A stretch of 64,000 bases of DNA. Origin: Hymenobacter tibetensis (GTDB lineage: Bacteria; Bacteroidota; Bacteroidia; Cytophagales; Hymenobacteraceae). The notes beneath the pieces are model-generated. The model saw only the letters and a list, made by a program, of their open reading frames with translations, was not told the DNA's origin and searched no databases. This document shows positions 35,899-45,400 of the stretch, one piece after another (positions within the stretch are counted from its first letter, which is position 1; every line of letters begins with the position of its first letter). The DNA lies in the NCBI RefSeq assembly GCF_022827545.1, contig NZ_CP094669.1, positions 958,001 through 1,022,000 on the forward strand. Direction: 5' to 3'. The position numbers and the translations under genes were made by a program.

Positions 35899-35933
35899 GA
35901 ATGCAAGTAGGCTAATTACCGCCAAATAATTGC

Positions 35934-36860
35934 TTACACCGCGTGCTGCTTTTTGTAGAGGCCTGGCGTCATGCCTTCGTATTGCTTGAAGAGTTTCTGA
36001 AAATACGCCGTATTGTTAAAGCCCGCCCGGAAGCAGACATCCGCCACCGAAGTAAGCGGGTTGCGCAACAAACGCTTGGCCTCGGCCAGCCGCTCCTGTA
36101 TGATATACTCGATAGGAGTGAGGCCCAGTTCCCGCTTGAAAACCCGGAAAAAAGTGGCTTTGCTCATGCAAGCTAAGGCGCTAAGCTTCTCCACCGTAAT
36201 CTGTTCGGTAAGATGCTGCTTGATGTACTGCACCACCGCCGCGAAGCGGTGCGACGTTACGTGCTGCTTGTAGTTGTGGAAAATGAGCTGCCGCGCCTGG
36301 GTCTGCATCAGGCGCACCAGCATTTCCTGAATAGTGAACGTGGCTAGCACGTCCTTCACCCGGCCCGTGTCACGGGAAAGCTGCACGAGGCGCTCTAGGG
36401 TGCCGGTAAGCTCGGGGGTGTTCTGAAAGTGAGCGTGGTCGAGGGTGTCGAGCTGCCAGGGCAAGTGCTCCTCGGCGCGGGGCTGCTGCTCGTTCAGCAA
36501 ATCCACCGTTTGGCGGATAGTGTCGTTGGGAATAGCCACGGCAAGGCACTGCGTGGGGTTATCTTCGTCGGCTTCGGGAAAGTCGATGAGCATGGTTTCC
36601 TCTTGGCCAACCACCACTGACTCGCCGGGTAAGTAGTTGAATGATGGCCGGCCAGCGAGGTGCATCACTTTCTTGCCACGCAACATGGTGGTTAAAACCA
36701 GGTTGCCCATGCTAAGCGGTACCTGGTGCGCGGTGCGGTGCGTTTCGAACACATTCAACTCAAAGGCCTCTAACGTATAGACCGTCCGGTTTTCAACCAA
36801 TGAAGTGAGTTGGTCGGCTTGGCGTAGTGCAATGGGAGCGGGCAGGTGGGATGGGTGCAT
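35934..36860 (-). CDS. AraC family transcriptional regulator
   Basis: 308 residues: an AraC_N-type N-terminal domain (1-190; MGNLVLTTMLRGKKVMHLAG, FNYLPGESVVVGQEETMLIDFP) and two helix-turn-helix motifs at the C-terminus (ITVEKLSALACMSKATFFRVFKRELG and LTSVADVCFRAGFNNTAYFQKLFKQYEGMTPGLYKK). It is divergent from the aldehyde dehydrogenase at 37083 across 222 bases. AraC proteins of this sub-type commonly control an adjacent aldehyde dehydrogenase gene, so this is the probable regulator; no operator repeat was recognised. Confidence 0.9.
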   Translation of the reverse strand: MHPSHLPAPIALRQADQLTSLVENRTVYTLEAFELNVFETHRTAHQVPLSMGNLVLTTMLRGKKVMHLAGRPSFNYLPGESVVVGQEETMLIDFPEADEDNPTQCLAVAIPNDTIRQTVDLLNEQQPRAEEHLPWQLDTLDHAHFQNTPELTGTLERLVQLSRDTGRVKDVLATFTIQEMLVRLMQTQARQLIFHNYKQHVTSHRFAAVVQYIKQHLTEQITVEKLSALACMSKATFFRVFKRELGLTPIEYIIQERLAEAKRLLRNPLTSVADVCFRAGFNNTAYFQKLFKQYEGMTPGLYKKQHAV

Positions 36861-37082
36861 GAGTTCGGGGGAATATCATGGAGCAGAAAAGGAGCGCAGA
36901 CACTAGGTCACCACTACAAGATAGTGAGTCATCACTTACGGGTAGCGGCTTCTGTATCTACAAAGGCAGGAAGGGGGGTATAAGTTGCGACAATAGGTGG
37001 CTTTTGTGAGAGAATACTACAGCTATTTGGGCAGGCAGACGGGTAGCTTGGGGTATCGAACTCCAACCTCACTTTAGCGCTG

Positions 37083-38609
37083 ATGGAAACCCTAGAAAAA
37101 CCCACCACTCTCGTTGCCCGGCCCCAATTTAAGTCACACTACGACAACTTCATTGGCGGTAAGTGGGTAGCTCCCGTCAAAGGTCAGTACTTCGAGAACC
37201 CATCTCCTATCGATGGGAAAGCATTTTGTAAGGTCGCGCGCAGCACCAAAGAAGACATCGAACTAGCGCTTGATGCGGCGCATGAGGCGTTTAAGAGCTG
37301 GAGCAAAACCTCGGTTACCGAGCGCAGCAACATCCTCAACAAAGTGGCTACCATCATCGAGGAGAACCTAGCGCACTTGGCGGCCGTGGAGTGCGTAGAA
37401 AACGGCAAGGCCATTCGGGAATGCATGGCCGCCGACCTGCCCCTGGTCGTCGACCACTTCCGCTACTTCGCTAGCGTTATTCGGGCCGAGGAAGGCAGTG
37501 CCACCGAATTGAACGCCACCACATTGTCGATGAACATTCAGGAGCCGCTGGGCGTGGTGGGCCAGATTATTCCCTGGAACTTCCCGCTGCTGATGGCTAC
37601 CTGGAAGCTGGCGCCCGCGCTGGCGGCCGGCTGCTGCGTGGTAATGAAGCCAGCCGAGCAAACGCCGGCCTCCATCATGGTGCTCATGGAGTTGCTGCAA
37701 GACGTATTGCCGCCCGGCATCGTGAATGTAGTGAACGGCTTTGGGCTGGAAGCAGGCAAGCCGCTGGCTTCCTCGCCGCGCATCCAGAAAGTGTCGTTCA
37801 CGGGCGAAACCACCACGGGCCGCCTCATCATGCAGTACGCCTCCGAAAACATCATCCCCGTGACGATGGAGCTAGGTGGCAAGTCGCCGAACGTGTTCTT
37901 CAAGAGCGTGATGGATGCCGACGATGATTTCCTCGATAAAGCCATTGAAGGCGCGGTGATGTTCGCCCTCAACCAAGGCGAAATCTGCACTTGCCCCTCG
38001 CGGATGCTGGTGCAGGAAGACATCTACGACGAGTTTATTGCCCGCGTGATTGAGCGGGTGAAAGCCATCAAGCTCGGCAACCCGCTCGACATGGACACTA
38101 TGATGGGCGCCCAAGCCAGCAACGACCAGTTCGAGAAAATCTTGAGTTACCTAGAGATTGGGAAGGCGGAAGGGGCCGAAGTGCTGATCGGCGGTGAGGC
38201 CTACCACCAGGAAGACGGTGCCCTGGCCGAGGGCTACTACATCCAGCCCACCATGTTCCGCGGCCATAACAAGATGCGCATCTTCCAGGAGGAAATCTTT
38301 GGCCCTGTGGTATCGGTGACTACCTTCAAAACGGTAGAGGAAGCCATTGAAATAGCCAATGACACGCTCTACGGCCTCGGTGCCGGCGTCTGGACCCGCG
38401 ACGCGCACGAGCTGTACGAAGTGCCGCGCGCCATTCAGGCCGGTCGTGTGTGGGTGAACTGCTACCACGATTATCCGGCCGGTGCTCCGTTCGGTGGCTA
38501 CAAATCGTCGGGTTTTGGGCGCGAGAACCACAAGATGATGCTTAGCCACTACCGCCAAAACAAGAACATGCTGATTTCCTATAGCCAGCAGAAGCTCGGG
38601 TTCTTCTAG
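37083..38609 (+). CDS. NAD-dependent aldehyde dehydrogenase
   Basis: 508 residues of the ExaC/AldB-like acetaldehyde dehydrogenase group. NAD-binding [19 protein letters not shown] (near 162-180), general base Glu263 in [12 protein letters not shown], catalytic Cys302 in [11 protein letters not shown], and [10 protein letters not shown]. It should oxidise aldehydes to acids in the cytoplasm with NAD. The AraC regulator is divergent upstream and a DUF779 gene lies downstream (39252), a combination seen with alcohol/aldehyde metabolism in other bacteria. A long structured terminator follows at once. Confidence 0.94.
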   Translation: METLEKPTTLVARPQFKSHYDNFIGGKWVAPVKGQYFENPSPIDGKAFCKVARSTKEDIELALDAAHEAFKSWSKTSVTERSNILNKVATIIEENLAHLAAVECVENGKAIRECMAADLPLVVDHFRYFASVIRAEEGSATELNATTLSMNIQEPLGVVGQIIPWNFPLLMATWKLAPALAAGCCVVMKPAEQTPASIMVLMELLQDVLPPGIVNVVNGFGLEAGKPLASSPRIQKVSFTGETTTGRLIMQYASENIIPVTMELGGKSPNVFFKSVMDADDDFLDKAIEGAVMFALNQGEICTCPSRMLVQEDIYDEFIARVIERVKAIKLGNPLDMDTMMGAQASNDQFEKILSYLEIGKAEGAEVLIGGEAYHQEDGALAEGYYIQPTMFRGHNKMRIFQEEIFGPVVSVTTFKTVEEAIEIANDTLYGLGAGVWTRDAHELYEVPRAIQAGRVWVNCYHDYPAGAPFGGYKSSGFGRENHKMMLSHYRQNKNMLISYSQQKLGFF

Positions 38610-38624
38610 GCTAGTACAAAAAAG

Positions 38625-38717
38625 AAAAGCTGTCGGTCTAAGCTTACCGAAGCATCTCACTAGGGTGGTTACTACTCCACCGAGATGGTTCGGTAAGCTC
38701 AGCCCGGCGGCTTTTTT
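38625..38717 (+). terminator. long composite hairpin terminator containing a repeat
   Basis: A 93-base foldable unit. Outer stem AAAAGCTGTCGG / CCGGCGGCTTTT (with G-T pairs) ends in TTTTTT; inside it AGCTTACCGAAGCATCTC pairs with GAGATGGTTCGGTAAGCT (one mismatch), and the apex has GGGTGG / CCACC. The inner arms resemble the dispersed palindromes of this genome more than a simple terminator, suggesting a repeat nested in, or recruited as, the terminator of the aldehyde dehydrogenase gene. Confidence 0.8.
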
Positions 38718-38811
38718 CATTTCGCTACCAGTTATTTGTTCCCTTATCGAGACTGGCGCAACGCTTTAAGAGAAACATTCGTCATTATCAACGGATGTGC
38801 TTAATTAGCTG

Positions 38812-39186
38812 ATGATTATGCCTGATTCGTGTAAGGTGATGCTTGTGGTTGGGGCAATGTTGTTTGTCGGTAGTTCAGCGCATGCCCAAAAGCTGCCCAT
38901 CCCTGGCCAGAAGAACCCGGATTGGTCGTTGCAAAAAACAAGGGAGGTGCAGTCTGCGGTCCTATTGAATAAGCAGCCTGTTCCACCGCCCATGCCAAAC
39001 GGAATGCAAGAAGGCTCCAACTACTATGAAGACGGGAAGTTGAAAATCATTTATGAGCCAAGCCTCGGAATTCGCTACAACATGTCAGCTATACAAAGAG
39101 GCGTTGTGCGCGTGCAGAATCTGAGGACCGGCACTGTGTACACCTACGTCCGCAAAGGAGTTGTTGCTCCTTACAATCAAAAGTAA
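38812..39186 (+). CDS. small secreted protein, unrecognised
   Basis: 124 residues, starting at ATG 38812 or 38818. A signal peptide (VMLVVGAMLFVGSSAHAQ) is followed by a Pro-rich mature chain of about 97 residues (KLPIPGQKNPDW; QPVPPPMPNGMQEG) and a C-terminal part with likely beta strands (GKLKIIYEPSLGIRYN; VRVQNLRTGTVYTYVRKG). No Cys, no lipobox. No family recognised. It lies between the aldehyde dehydrogenase and DUF779 genes on the same strand, but a strong terminator and a 95-base AT-rich leader set it apart. Confidence 0.6.
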   Translation: MIMPDSCKVMLVVGAMLFVGSSAHAQKLPIPGQKNPDWSLQKTREVQSAVLLNKQPVPPPMPNGMQEGSNYYEDGKLKIIYEPSLGIRYNMSAIQRGVVRVQNLRTGTVYTYVRKGVVAPYNQK

Positions 39187-39251
39187 ACTCCTGTAGCCTC
39201 CTTGTCTGGCTGCGGGCTACCGCTCGTACTCCTGAACCAACAACCGCCTAC

Positions 39252-39665
39252 ATGCATACCGAACCAACTCCCCGCGTACTCGTAACCCCAGCCGCCGAGG
39301 CTACCATCGACCTGCTTCGCGACGAGCACGGCCCCCTTATGTTTCACCAAAGTGGTGGCTGCTGCGACGGGTCTTCGCCCATGTGCTTTGCCGCCGGCGA
39401 GTTTCGGGTGGGTACCAACGACGTCTGGCTTGGCCAGATTCACGACTGCAACTTCTTTATGAGCGCCAGCCAATTCGATTATTGGAGGCACACCCAACTG
39501 ACGGTGGATGTTGTGAAAGGCCGGGGGGCTAGCTTCTCGCTGGAAATTCCCTTGGGTGTTCGGTTTCTGATTCGTTCCCGCCTGTTTACGCAAGAGGAAG
39601 AGCATAACATGGCGCCGGTGTATGATGGCGAAGAGTATCTGACACGGCCCACCGAGACGCAATAA
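39252..39665 (+). CDS. DUF779 domain protein
   Basis: 137 residues, cytoplasmic. The family signature is clear: VTPAAEATIDLLRDEHGPLMFHQSGGCCDGSSPMC with a cluster of three cysteines, then GEFRVGTNDVWLGQI and SLEIPLGVRFLIRSRLFTQEE. DUF779 genes are found next to NAD-dependent aldehyde dehydrogenases in several phyla, and are thought to assist alcohol or aldehyde oxidation, though the mechanism is unsettled. Here the dehydrogenase is 640 bases upstream on the same strand. The Cys cluster could bind a metal (inference). Confidence 0.9.
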   Translation: MHTEPTPRVLVTPAAEATIDLLRDEHGPLMFHQSGGCCDGSSPMCFAAGEFRVGTNDVWLGQIHDCNFFMSASQFDYWRHTQLTVDVVKGRGASFSLEIPLGVRFLIRSRLFTQEEEHNMAPVYDGEEYLTRPTETQ

Positions 39666-39694
39666 CACCCTGTTGTTAAGGTATAAGTAAAAGC

Positions 39695-39728
39695 AAAAGC
39701 CCCCGGCAACTAGTTGCCGGGGGCTTTT
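39695..39728. terminator. perfect palindromic terminator
   Basis: AAAAGCCCCCGGCAACT and its exact reverse complement, no loop spacer, ending in TTTT. It is 30 bases after the DUF779 stop. The following small gene begins only 16 bases downstream. Confidence 0.9.
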
Positions 39729-39743
39729 CAACGTACAGAGGGT

Positions 39744-40061
39744 ATGGGGCAGGATTTGTTGATGCAAGTGGAAAAGAGCGTTAGCCTGACAGGCCTGGGC
39801 GTCTTGTTGCTGCCAGCGCAACTGCTACCCCTGTTGCAGACCTACGATTTACACTCGCAGTGGCTCATACACCTCGTGTTTCCAGACGGTACCGAAACAG
39901 AAGCCCACGCCAGCGTCGAAGAAATATCTCGCCCCGCTGATTCAGTAGGCGCAGTGGCCGTTGAAACTAGAGCTTTATTACTAACGGAAGAAGGAGCAGG
40001 ACCCGTGCCAACTGGTACCCTGGTGTACTTGATGAAACAGCAGGACTGGTTTATTACTTAA
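39744..40061 (+). CDS. small unrecognised protein
   Basis: 105 residues from ATG 39744; the frame is open to a TTG at 39714 inside the terminator. No signal peptide. The sequence has mixed strands and helices (KSVSLTGLGVLLLPAQLLPLLQTY; WLIHLVFPDGTETEAHASVEEI; ALLLTEEGAGPVPTGTLVYLM). No family recognised. It overlaps the tail of the convergent NTF2-like gene by 8 bases, which is normal for compact bacterial genomes. A real gene is likely from composition but is not certain. Confidence 0.5.
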   Translation: MGQDLLMQVEKSVSLTGLGVLLLPAQLLPLLQTYDLHSQWLIHLVFPDGTETEAHASVEEISRPADSVGAVAVETRALLLTEEGAGPVPTGTLVYLMKQQDWFIT

Positions 40062-40518
40062 CTCGAACCGGCAAGCCTTCCAGCTGCACGTAGCTAAGTT
40101 TCCAGGCGTTTTTGGCGTTCTTCTTCCAGAGTAAAATGAAGTTGCCTTCGCCCTCGCCACGGGGCGAGTTAGGGCCTTCGGGTACTACTTCCGTGGAGAA
40201 CGTGCCGGCCTCGTAGGCTATCTGGGTATCGGCCCCGGAGGTGGTAGCGTAGGTTTTCAGGTCAGTGATGGTGCCTAGCGTAGCGCGCACCCACTTGTCG
40301 GATACTTCCGACTTGCCTTTGTAGTGCGTTTCCCCTTGCGAATATTGAATATCGTCGGCCAGCAGGGTGTCGAGCTGCGCGGTATTTCTGCTGTTCCAGG
40401 CACCAATGAACTGCTGGTTGAGAGTCGAGACGTTCACGGCTTCTGCAGGCTTGTTTTCAGACGACGAGCAAGATGCCAGGGAAGCTGCCGCAAGCAGCCA
40501 GCCGAAATAGGTTTTCAT
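40054..40518 (-). CDS. NTF2-like (SnoaL/DUF4440) lipoprotein
   Basis: 154 residues; signal peptide with lipobox SLASC (Cys17). The mature part matches the NTF2-like fold: STLNQQFIGAWNSRNTAQLDTLLADDIQYSQGE, then KSEVSDKWVRATLGTITDLKTYATTSG and a C-terminal ILLWKKNAKNAWKLSYVQLE. These are exported proteins with a conical pocket; most have no assigned substrate. Tail-to-tail overlap of 8 bases with the gene at 39744. Confidence 0.85.
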   Translation of the reverse strand: MKTYFGWLLAAASLASCSSSENKPAEAVNVSTLNQQFIGAWNSRNTAQLDTLLADDIQYSQGETHYKGKSEVSDKWVRATLGTITDLKTYATTSGADTQIAYEAGTFSTEVVPEGPNSPRGEGEGNFILLWKKNAKNAWKLSYVQLEGLPVRVK

Positions 40519-40560
40519 GAGAATAAGGGTTTGGTAAGTTGGTTGATGGGGGAGGATGAA

Positions 40561-40588
40561 AAAACCCAGGCCAAGAGGCCCGGGTTTT
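40561..40588 (-). terminator. terminator of the glycine-zipper protein gene
   Basis: AAAACCCAGGCC / GGCCCGGGTTTT, one mismatch, followed by T residues on the minus strand. It lies 22-49 bases past the stop at 40610. Confidence 0.85.
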
Positions 40589-40609
40589 CTGTTTCAGAAC
40601 GCGAAAGAA

Positions 40610-41179
40610 CTACCAGCTCTTTCTGCGAACTTCCGAGCTAGGATAGGCACTCGTACGGTCGCCGTATGCCGCGTTGGGTAAGTAAGACAGACCCGAAGCC
40701 GTAGGAGCGTAAGCAGCCTGGCTGGCGTTGGAGTTGAGCGTGTACATCACACCGGCACCGGTGCCAGCCGTGAGGGCAGCAGCGCCAGCAGGAGCAGCCG
40801 AGTTTCTGGCGGCCAAGGCACTGCCTTGTTCTAAACCAGATTTATAAGCGGCGGCGCGTTGGGCTTCGGCGCGACGAGCAGCGGCTACGCGGTTGGCTTC
40901 GGCGCGGTTGGCGGCAGCAACCCGGGCAGCTTCAGCTTTGCGCTTGTTGTCGGCGTTTTTACCAATTGCATAGCCCAGACCAGCACCAGCAACGCCACCT
41001 ACTGCACCACCTACTACGCGGTTGCGCTTGTTGATAAGGGCACCAGCGGCGGCACCACCCAAGCCACCAATTACGGCTCCTTTAGCGTGCGAGCTTATGC
41101 GGTTTTGAGCCTGCGTAGAGTAACTGAAAACAGAAGCAAACATCAAAACCAGGGCGAGAATCAAACTGACCTTTTTCAT
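40610..41179 (-). CDS. exported glycine-zipper (YMGG-like) protein
   Basis: 189 residues. Signal peptide (VSLILALVLMFASVFSYSTQAQ), then a glycine-zipper segment (GAVIGGLGGAAAGALINK; VVGGAVGGVAGAGLGYAIGK) able to insert in a membrane, then an Ala/Arg-rich coil with short repeats (RVAAANRAEANRVAAARRAEAQRAAA). Glycine-zipper proteins of this kind are common in Bacteroidota and usually linked with envelope stress or membrane association; here the function is unknown. Monocistronic. Confidence 0.75.
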   Translation of the reverse strand: MKKVSLILALVLMFASVFSYSTQAQNRISSHAKGAVIGGLGGAAAGALINKRNRVVGGAVGGVAGAGLGYAIGKNADNKRKAEAARVAAANRAEANRVAAARRAEAQRAAAYKSGLEQGSALAARNSAAPAGAAALTAGTGAGVMYTLNSNASQAAYAPTASGLSYLPNAAYGDRTSAYPSSEVRRKSW

Positions 41180-41336
41180 GACAAATATTTTTTCAGGTTA
41201 AGAAACTTTCACTCACTTGAGAAGCAAGTTTGCAAGCACCGTGCCAGTACGATGGACGAGCTTGGATAGTTGAAATAAACTATACGATTTTGAGATATAA
41301 TAACAATAGCAAGAACCAGCCAAAGGATCCATAAAC

Positions 41337-41373
41337 GACAGAGCCCCTGAGAGTTTGTCTCAAGGGCTCTGTC
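41337..41373 (-). terminator. hairpin after the esterase gene
   Basis: ACAGAGCCCCTGAGA / TCTCAAGGGCTCTGT with one G-T pair and a 5-7 base loop, 27 bases beyond the stop at 41400 on the minus strand. The T-tract is weak. The rest of the gap up to 41179 is AT-rich and should hold the promoter of the minus-strand gene ending at 40610. Confidence 0.7.
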
Positions 41374-41399
41374 TACAAGAAAAAATATTGCTTATCAGG

Positions 41400-42317
41400 C
41401 TACTTTGCCAGCCAACCGTTGGCGTCAAACCAATTTTGTAGGCGTTCCACCCACTTATCGTTGGTGGTTTTGTTGTTCATCCCGAAGCCGTGGCCGCCTT
41501 TGGGGTAGAGGTGCATCTCAACGGGTACGCCGTGGTGCAGGCACGCTTCGTAAAAGCGTAAGCTGTTCTGCACCTTAACTGTCTTATCATCCGCGGCGTG
41601 TACGAGGAAAGTGGGCGGCGTTTGGGCGGTTACCTGTTGGTCGTTGGAGTAGAGTTTAATTTGGTCGGGCGCCGGGGTCTTGCCGATTAAGTTGGTGCGG
41701 GAGCCACCGTGCATCAGACTATCAGCGAAACTGATAACGGGGTAGAGTAGCACCAGAAAATCGGGCCGGACGGAGGTGTTGGTGGGGTCTTGGCCGACGG
41801 GCTTGGCGAAGTGCGTACCCGCCGTAGAAGCCAGGTGCCCACCCGCCGAAAAGCCCATGATGCCAATGCGGCCCGGATTCACGCCGAACTCCGTAGCCCG
41901 CTGCCGCACCAACCGAATGGATTGCTGGGCATCGAGTAGCGGGGCAATGCTTTTGTCGGGCTGGCTTTGGTCGTTGGGCAGGCGGTACTTGAGCACAAAG
42001 GCTGTGATGCCCATTTCGTTGAGCCGCTTGGCCACATCCAGTCCTTCATGGTCGATGGCTAAGCGGGCGTAGCCACCACCTGGGCAAATGATAACGGCCG
42101 TGCCATTGGCTTTGTCCTTGGCTGGTTTGAATACGGTTAGCGTGGGCTGAATAACGTTGGAAACGCGAATACCACCGTTCGACTCGGTGATAGTGGTTTC
42201 CTTAACGTCGCTCGGCTTGGAATTAGGAATAGTGACCGAGTACACCGAAATAACCTGCTGCGCTAGCAGTAGGTGGGAGCAGGTGCCAAGGGCAAGGGTT
42301 AGCAGAAGCTTTTTCAT
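41400..42317 (-). CDS. secreted alpha/beta hydrolase (acetyl-esterase type)
   Basis: 305 residues from ATG 42317, which gives a signal peptide (MKKLLLTLALGTCSHLLLAQ); the frame extends upstream to 42503 without meaning. The fold is clear: oxyanion VIICPGGGYARLAIDHEG, nucleophile elbow GIMGFSAGGHLAST (Ser), acid in HAADDKTVKVQNSLRFYEA and base in KGGHGFGMNNK. This is the bacterial acetyl-xylan-esterase/lipase-like group often found as periplasmic carbohydrate esterases. Substrate not known. A hairpin terminator flanks each side. Confidence 0.9.
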   Translation of the reverse strand: MKKLLLTLALGTCSHLLLAQQVISVYSVTIPNSKPSDVKETTITESNGGIRVSNVIQPTLTVFKPAKDKANGTAVIICPGGGYARLAIDHEGLDVAKRLNEMGITAFVLKYRLPNDQSQPDKSIAPLLDAQQSIRLVRQRATEFGVNPGRIGIMGFSAGGHLASTAGTHFAKPVGQDPTNTSVRPDFLVLLYPVISFADSLMHGGSRTNLIGKTPAPDQIKLYSNDQQVTAQTPPTFLVHAADDKTVKVQNSLRFYEACLHHGVPVEMHLYPKGGHGFGMNNKTTNDKWVERLQNWFDANGWLAK

Positions 42318-42352
42318 AGAAAGTAGAATGCAGATTGGAGGCTTAAGGATAC

Positions 42353-42388
42353 AAAAAAGCCCTGGAAGCTTATAGTCCAGGGCTTTTA
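42353..42388. terminator. terminator of the pump 2 operon
   Basis: AAAAAAGCCCTGGA / TCCAGGGCTTTTA with a 9-base loop, downstream of the minus-strand RND permease; T-rich on the minus strand. Confidence 0.85.
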
Positions 42389-42441
42389 TGACCAGCAGCG
42401 GCGCTATGAGGTGGCTTGCTGCTGGGCGACAAACAATGCTG

Positions 42442-45400
42442 TTACGCCGTGCTCGGCGCCGGGTGTTGGCCTTCGCCGGCTGGCTTGTCGGGAGCGGGGC
42501 CACCGTGCTCTTCGTCGGGCTTATAGTTGGCTTCTAGTTCGGCCAGTTTCTCTTTGCCGTAAGCGAAGCGCGTGATGATGACATACAACACCGGCACAAT
42601 GAAGATAGCCAGCAGCGTAGCCGAAAGCATACCGCCCAGCACCGTCCAGCCAATAGTCTGACGGCTTTGGGCACCGGCTCCGGATGCAAACACCAGCGGC
42701 AGTACCCCCAGAATGAAGGCCAGCGAGGTCATTACGATAGGGCGCAAGCGCAGCCGCACCGCTTCCAGCGTGGCATCCACCAGCGGCATGCCCTTGTCTA
42801 CCCGTTCCTTGGCGAATTCGATAATCAGAATGGCGTTTTTAGCCGACAAACCAATCAGCGTAATCAAACCGATTTGGGCGTACACGTTGTTGGTGAGCTT
42901 GGGCAGGAACGTGAGGGCCAGAATAGCTCCGAAGGCTCCTACCGGCACCGCCAGCAGTACCGAAAACGGTACCGACCAGCTTTCGTACAGCGCAGCCAAG
43001 AACAGGAACACGAAGGCAATCGACAGGGCGAAGATGTACACCGTCTGGCCGCCCGCCAGCAATTCTTCGCGGCTCAAACCCGAAAACTCGAATCCGTAGC
43101 CCTGCGGTAACGCCTGCGCAGCAGTTTCCTGCAACGCCGTAATGGCGTCGCCGGAGCTGTAGCCGGGAGCGGGGTTACCGTTGATTTCGGCCGAGCGGAA
43201 CAAGTTGTAGTGCGAAATCAGTGGCGCGCTTTCCGTACGGGCGTAGGAGGTAAGGGTACTCAGCGGCACCATACCGCCTGTGCTATTGCGCACATAATAC
43301 TGCCCGAGGTTGCTGATGTCGCCGCGGAACATCGAGTCGGCTTGGGTCACAACGCGGAAGTTGCGGCCGTACACCGTGAAGTCGTTGACGTAGGCGCTAC
43401 CTAGGTAGGTGCGCAGAGCGGTACCTACATCGGAAATTGAAACTCCAAGTTTCTTGGCCTTCTCCCGGTCAATGGTGAGTTGATAGCCGGGCGTGTTGGC
43501 AGTGAAGAACGAGAAAGAGCTGGCAATTTCAGGACGCTTGCGTAGGGCCCCCAGGAAGTTTTGCAACTGCGCGTCAAAGTTCTTGATGTCGCCTCCGGCT
43601 TCGCGCTCTTGCAGCACAAACGAGAAGCCACCGGTGTTGCCAAGGCCGGGAATAGCCGGCGGCGAAATCACGACGATGTTGGCTTCTTTCAGGCGGCTCA
43701 AACGCTGCTGCACGTTGGCAATCAGGCTTTGCAGTTGCAGCTCTTTGTCTTTGCGCTCTTCCCATGGGTCGAGCTGGCAAAACACCGTGCCGCTGTTTGA
43801 TTTCGAGGAGAAGTTAACGGCGTTCAAGCCACCTAAGCCCGCGTAGTGCCGAATGCCTTTGATCTGACTCAGTTCCTTCATAATCTCGTTCAGCGTACTC
43901 ACGGTGCGGGCCGTGGAGGATGCTTCCGGCAAGTTGAAGGTTACGATAATCCGGCCTTCATCTTCGGTCGGAATAAAGCCACCCGGCTTCTTGATAAACA
44001 GGAAGGCCGTGGCCGCCACAATGCACACCAGAATAACGACCACAAAGCGCGAGTTCTTGATGCCGCGGTGCACGCCGTTGCCGTACTTGTTGGTGACCTT
44101 ATCAAACCAGGTGTTGAACTTGAAGAACAGCTTGTCGATACCACCGGAGTTGGCGTCGCGCTTGTGCGGCTTGAGCAGCAGCACGCACAATGCTGGCGTG
44201 AGTGACAAGGCCACGAAGGCCGAAATCAGCACCGAAATAGCAATGGTAATAGCAAATTGCTGATACAAGCGGCCCGTGATACCAGGAATGAAACCTACCG
44301 GCACAAACACCGCCGCCAGAATCAGGGCAATAGCAATAACCGGAGCCGATATTTCTCGCATGGCCGCCATGGTGGCATCCATCACGTTCATGCCTCGTTC
44401 GTTCATGTTGTGCTCCACGGCTTCCACCACCACAATGGCGTCATCGACCACAATACCAATGGCCAACACGAAGCCGAACATCGTCAGCGTGTTGATGGTA
44501 AAGCCCAGCGGGATAAAGAAGATGAACGTACCCACAATGGACACCGGAATAGCCAACACCGGAATAAGCGTGGAGCGCCAGCTTTGCAGAAACAAAAACA
44601 CCACCACTACCACCAGCAACAGGGCTTCTACCAGCGTATGCAGCACCTCTTCAATAGACACCTTCACCACCGACGCTGCTTCGAACGGCACAACATAGGA
44701 TAGATCGGCGGGAAACTGCTGCTTCAGGCTTTCCATGGTAGCATTTACGTTCTCGAACGTTTCCAACGCGTTGGCGCCGGGAGCCTGGTACACCAGCAGA
44801 TACGCGGCCCGCTTGCCGTCCACAAACGAATTGTTGCCGTAGTTGAATTTGCCGAGTTCTAACCGGGCCACGTCTTTCAGGTATACCAGCGAACCATCTT
44901 CGGGCTGGGTTTTCACCACGATGTTGCCGAATTCCTCGGTGGTGGTTAGGCGGCCTTTCACGAACACAATGTATTCGAAGGTCTGGCCGGTTTGCTGCGG
45001 TGGCGCCCCAATGGAACCCGCCGCAATCTGGGCGTTCTGCTCCTGAATAGCGGCCGTTACTTCCTGCGCCGTAACGCCGAGCTGCGAAAGTTTGTCGGGT
45101 TGCAGCCACACGCGCATCGAGAAGTCGTCGGCGCGCGATACAATGTCACCTACCCCTTTGGTCCGCAACAGGGCGTCTTTGATAAATACGTTGGCGTAGT
45201 TGTCGAGGAAAGTGGTGCTGTGCGTGCCTTTAGGCGAATACATGGCTACCAGCATCAGAATACTCGGGTTCCGCTTCCGGACAATCATACCGAGGCGCTG
45301 CACTTCTTGGGGCAGCGTAGGCAAGGCTATGCCCACCCGGTTCTGCACATCGAGAGCGGCAATGTTGATGTCGGTGCCCACCTCGAAGTTCACGGTCATG

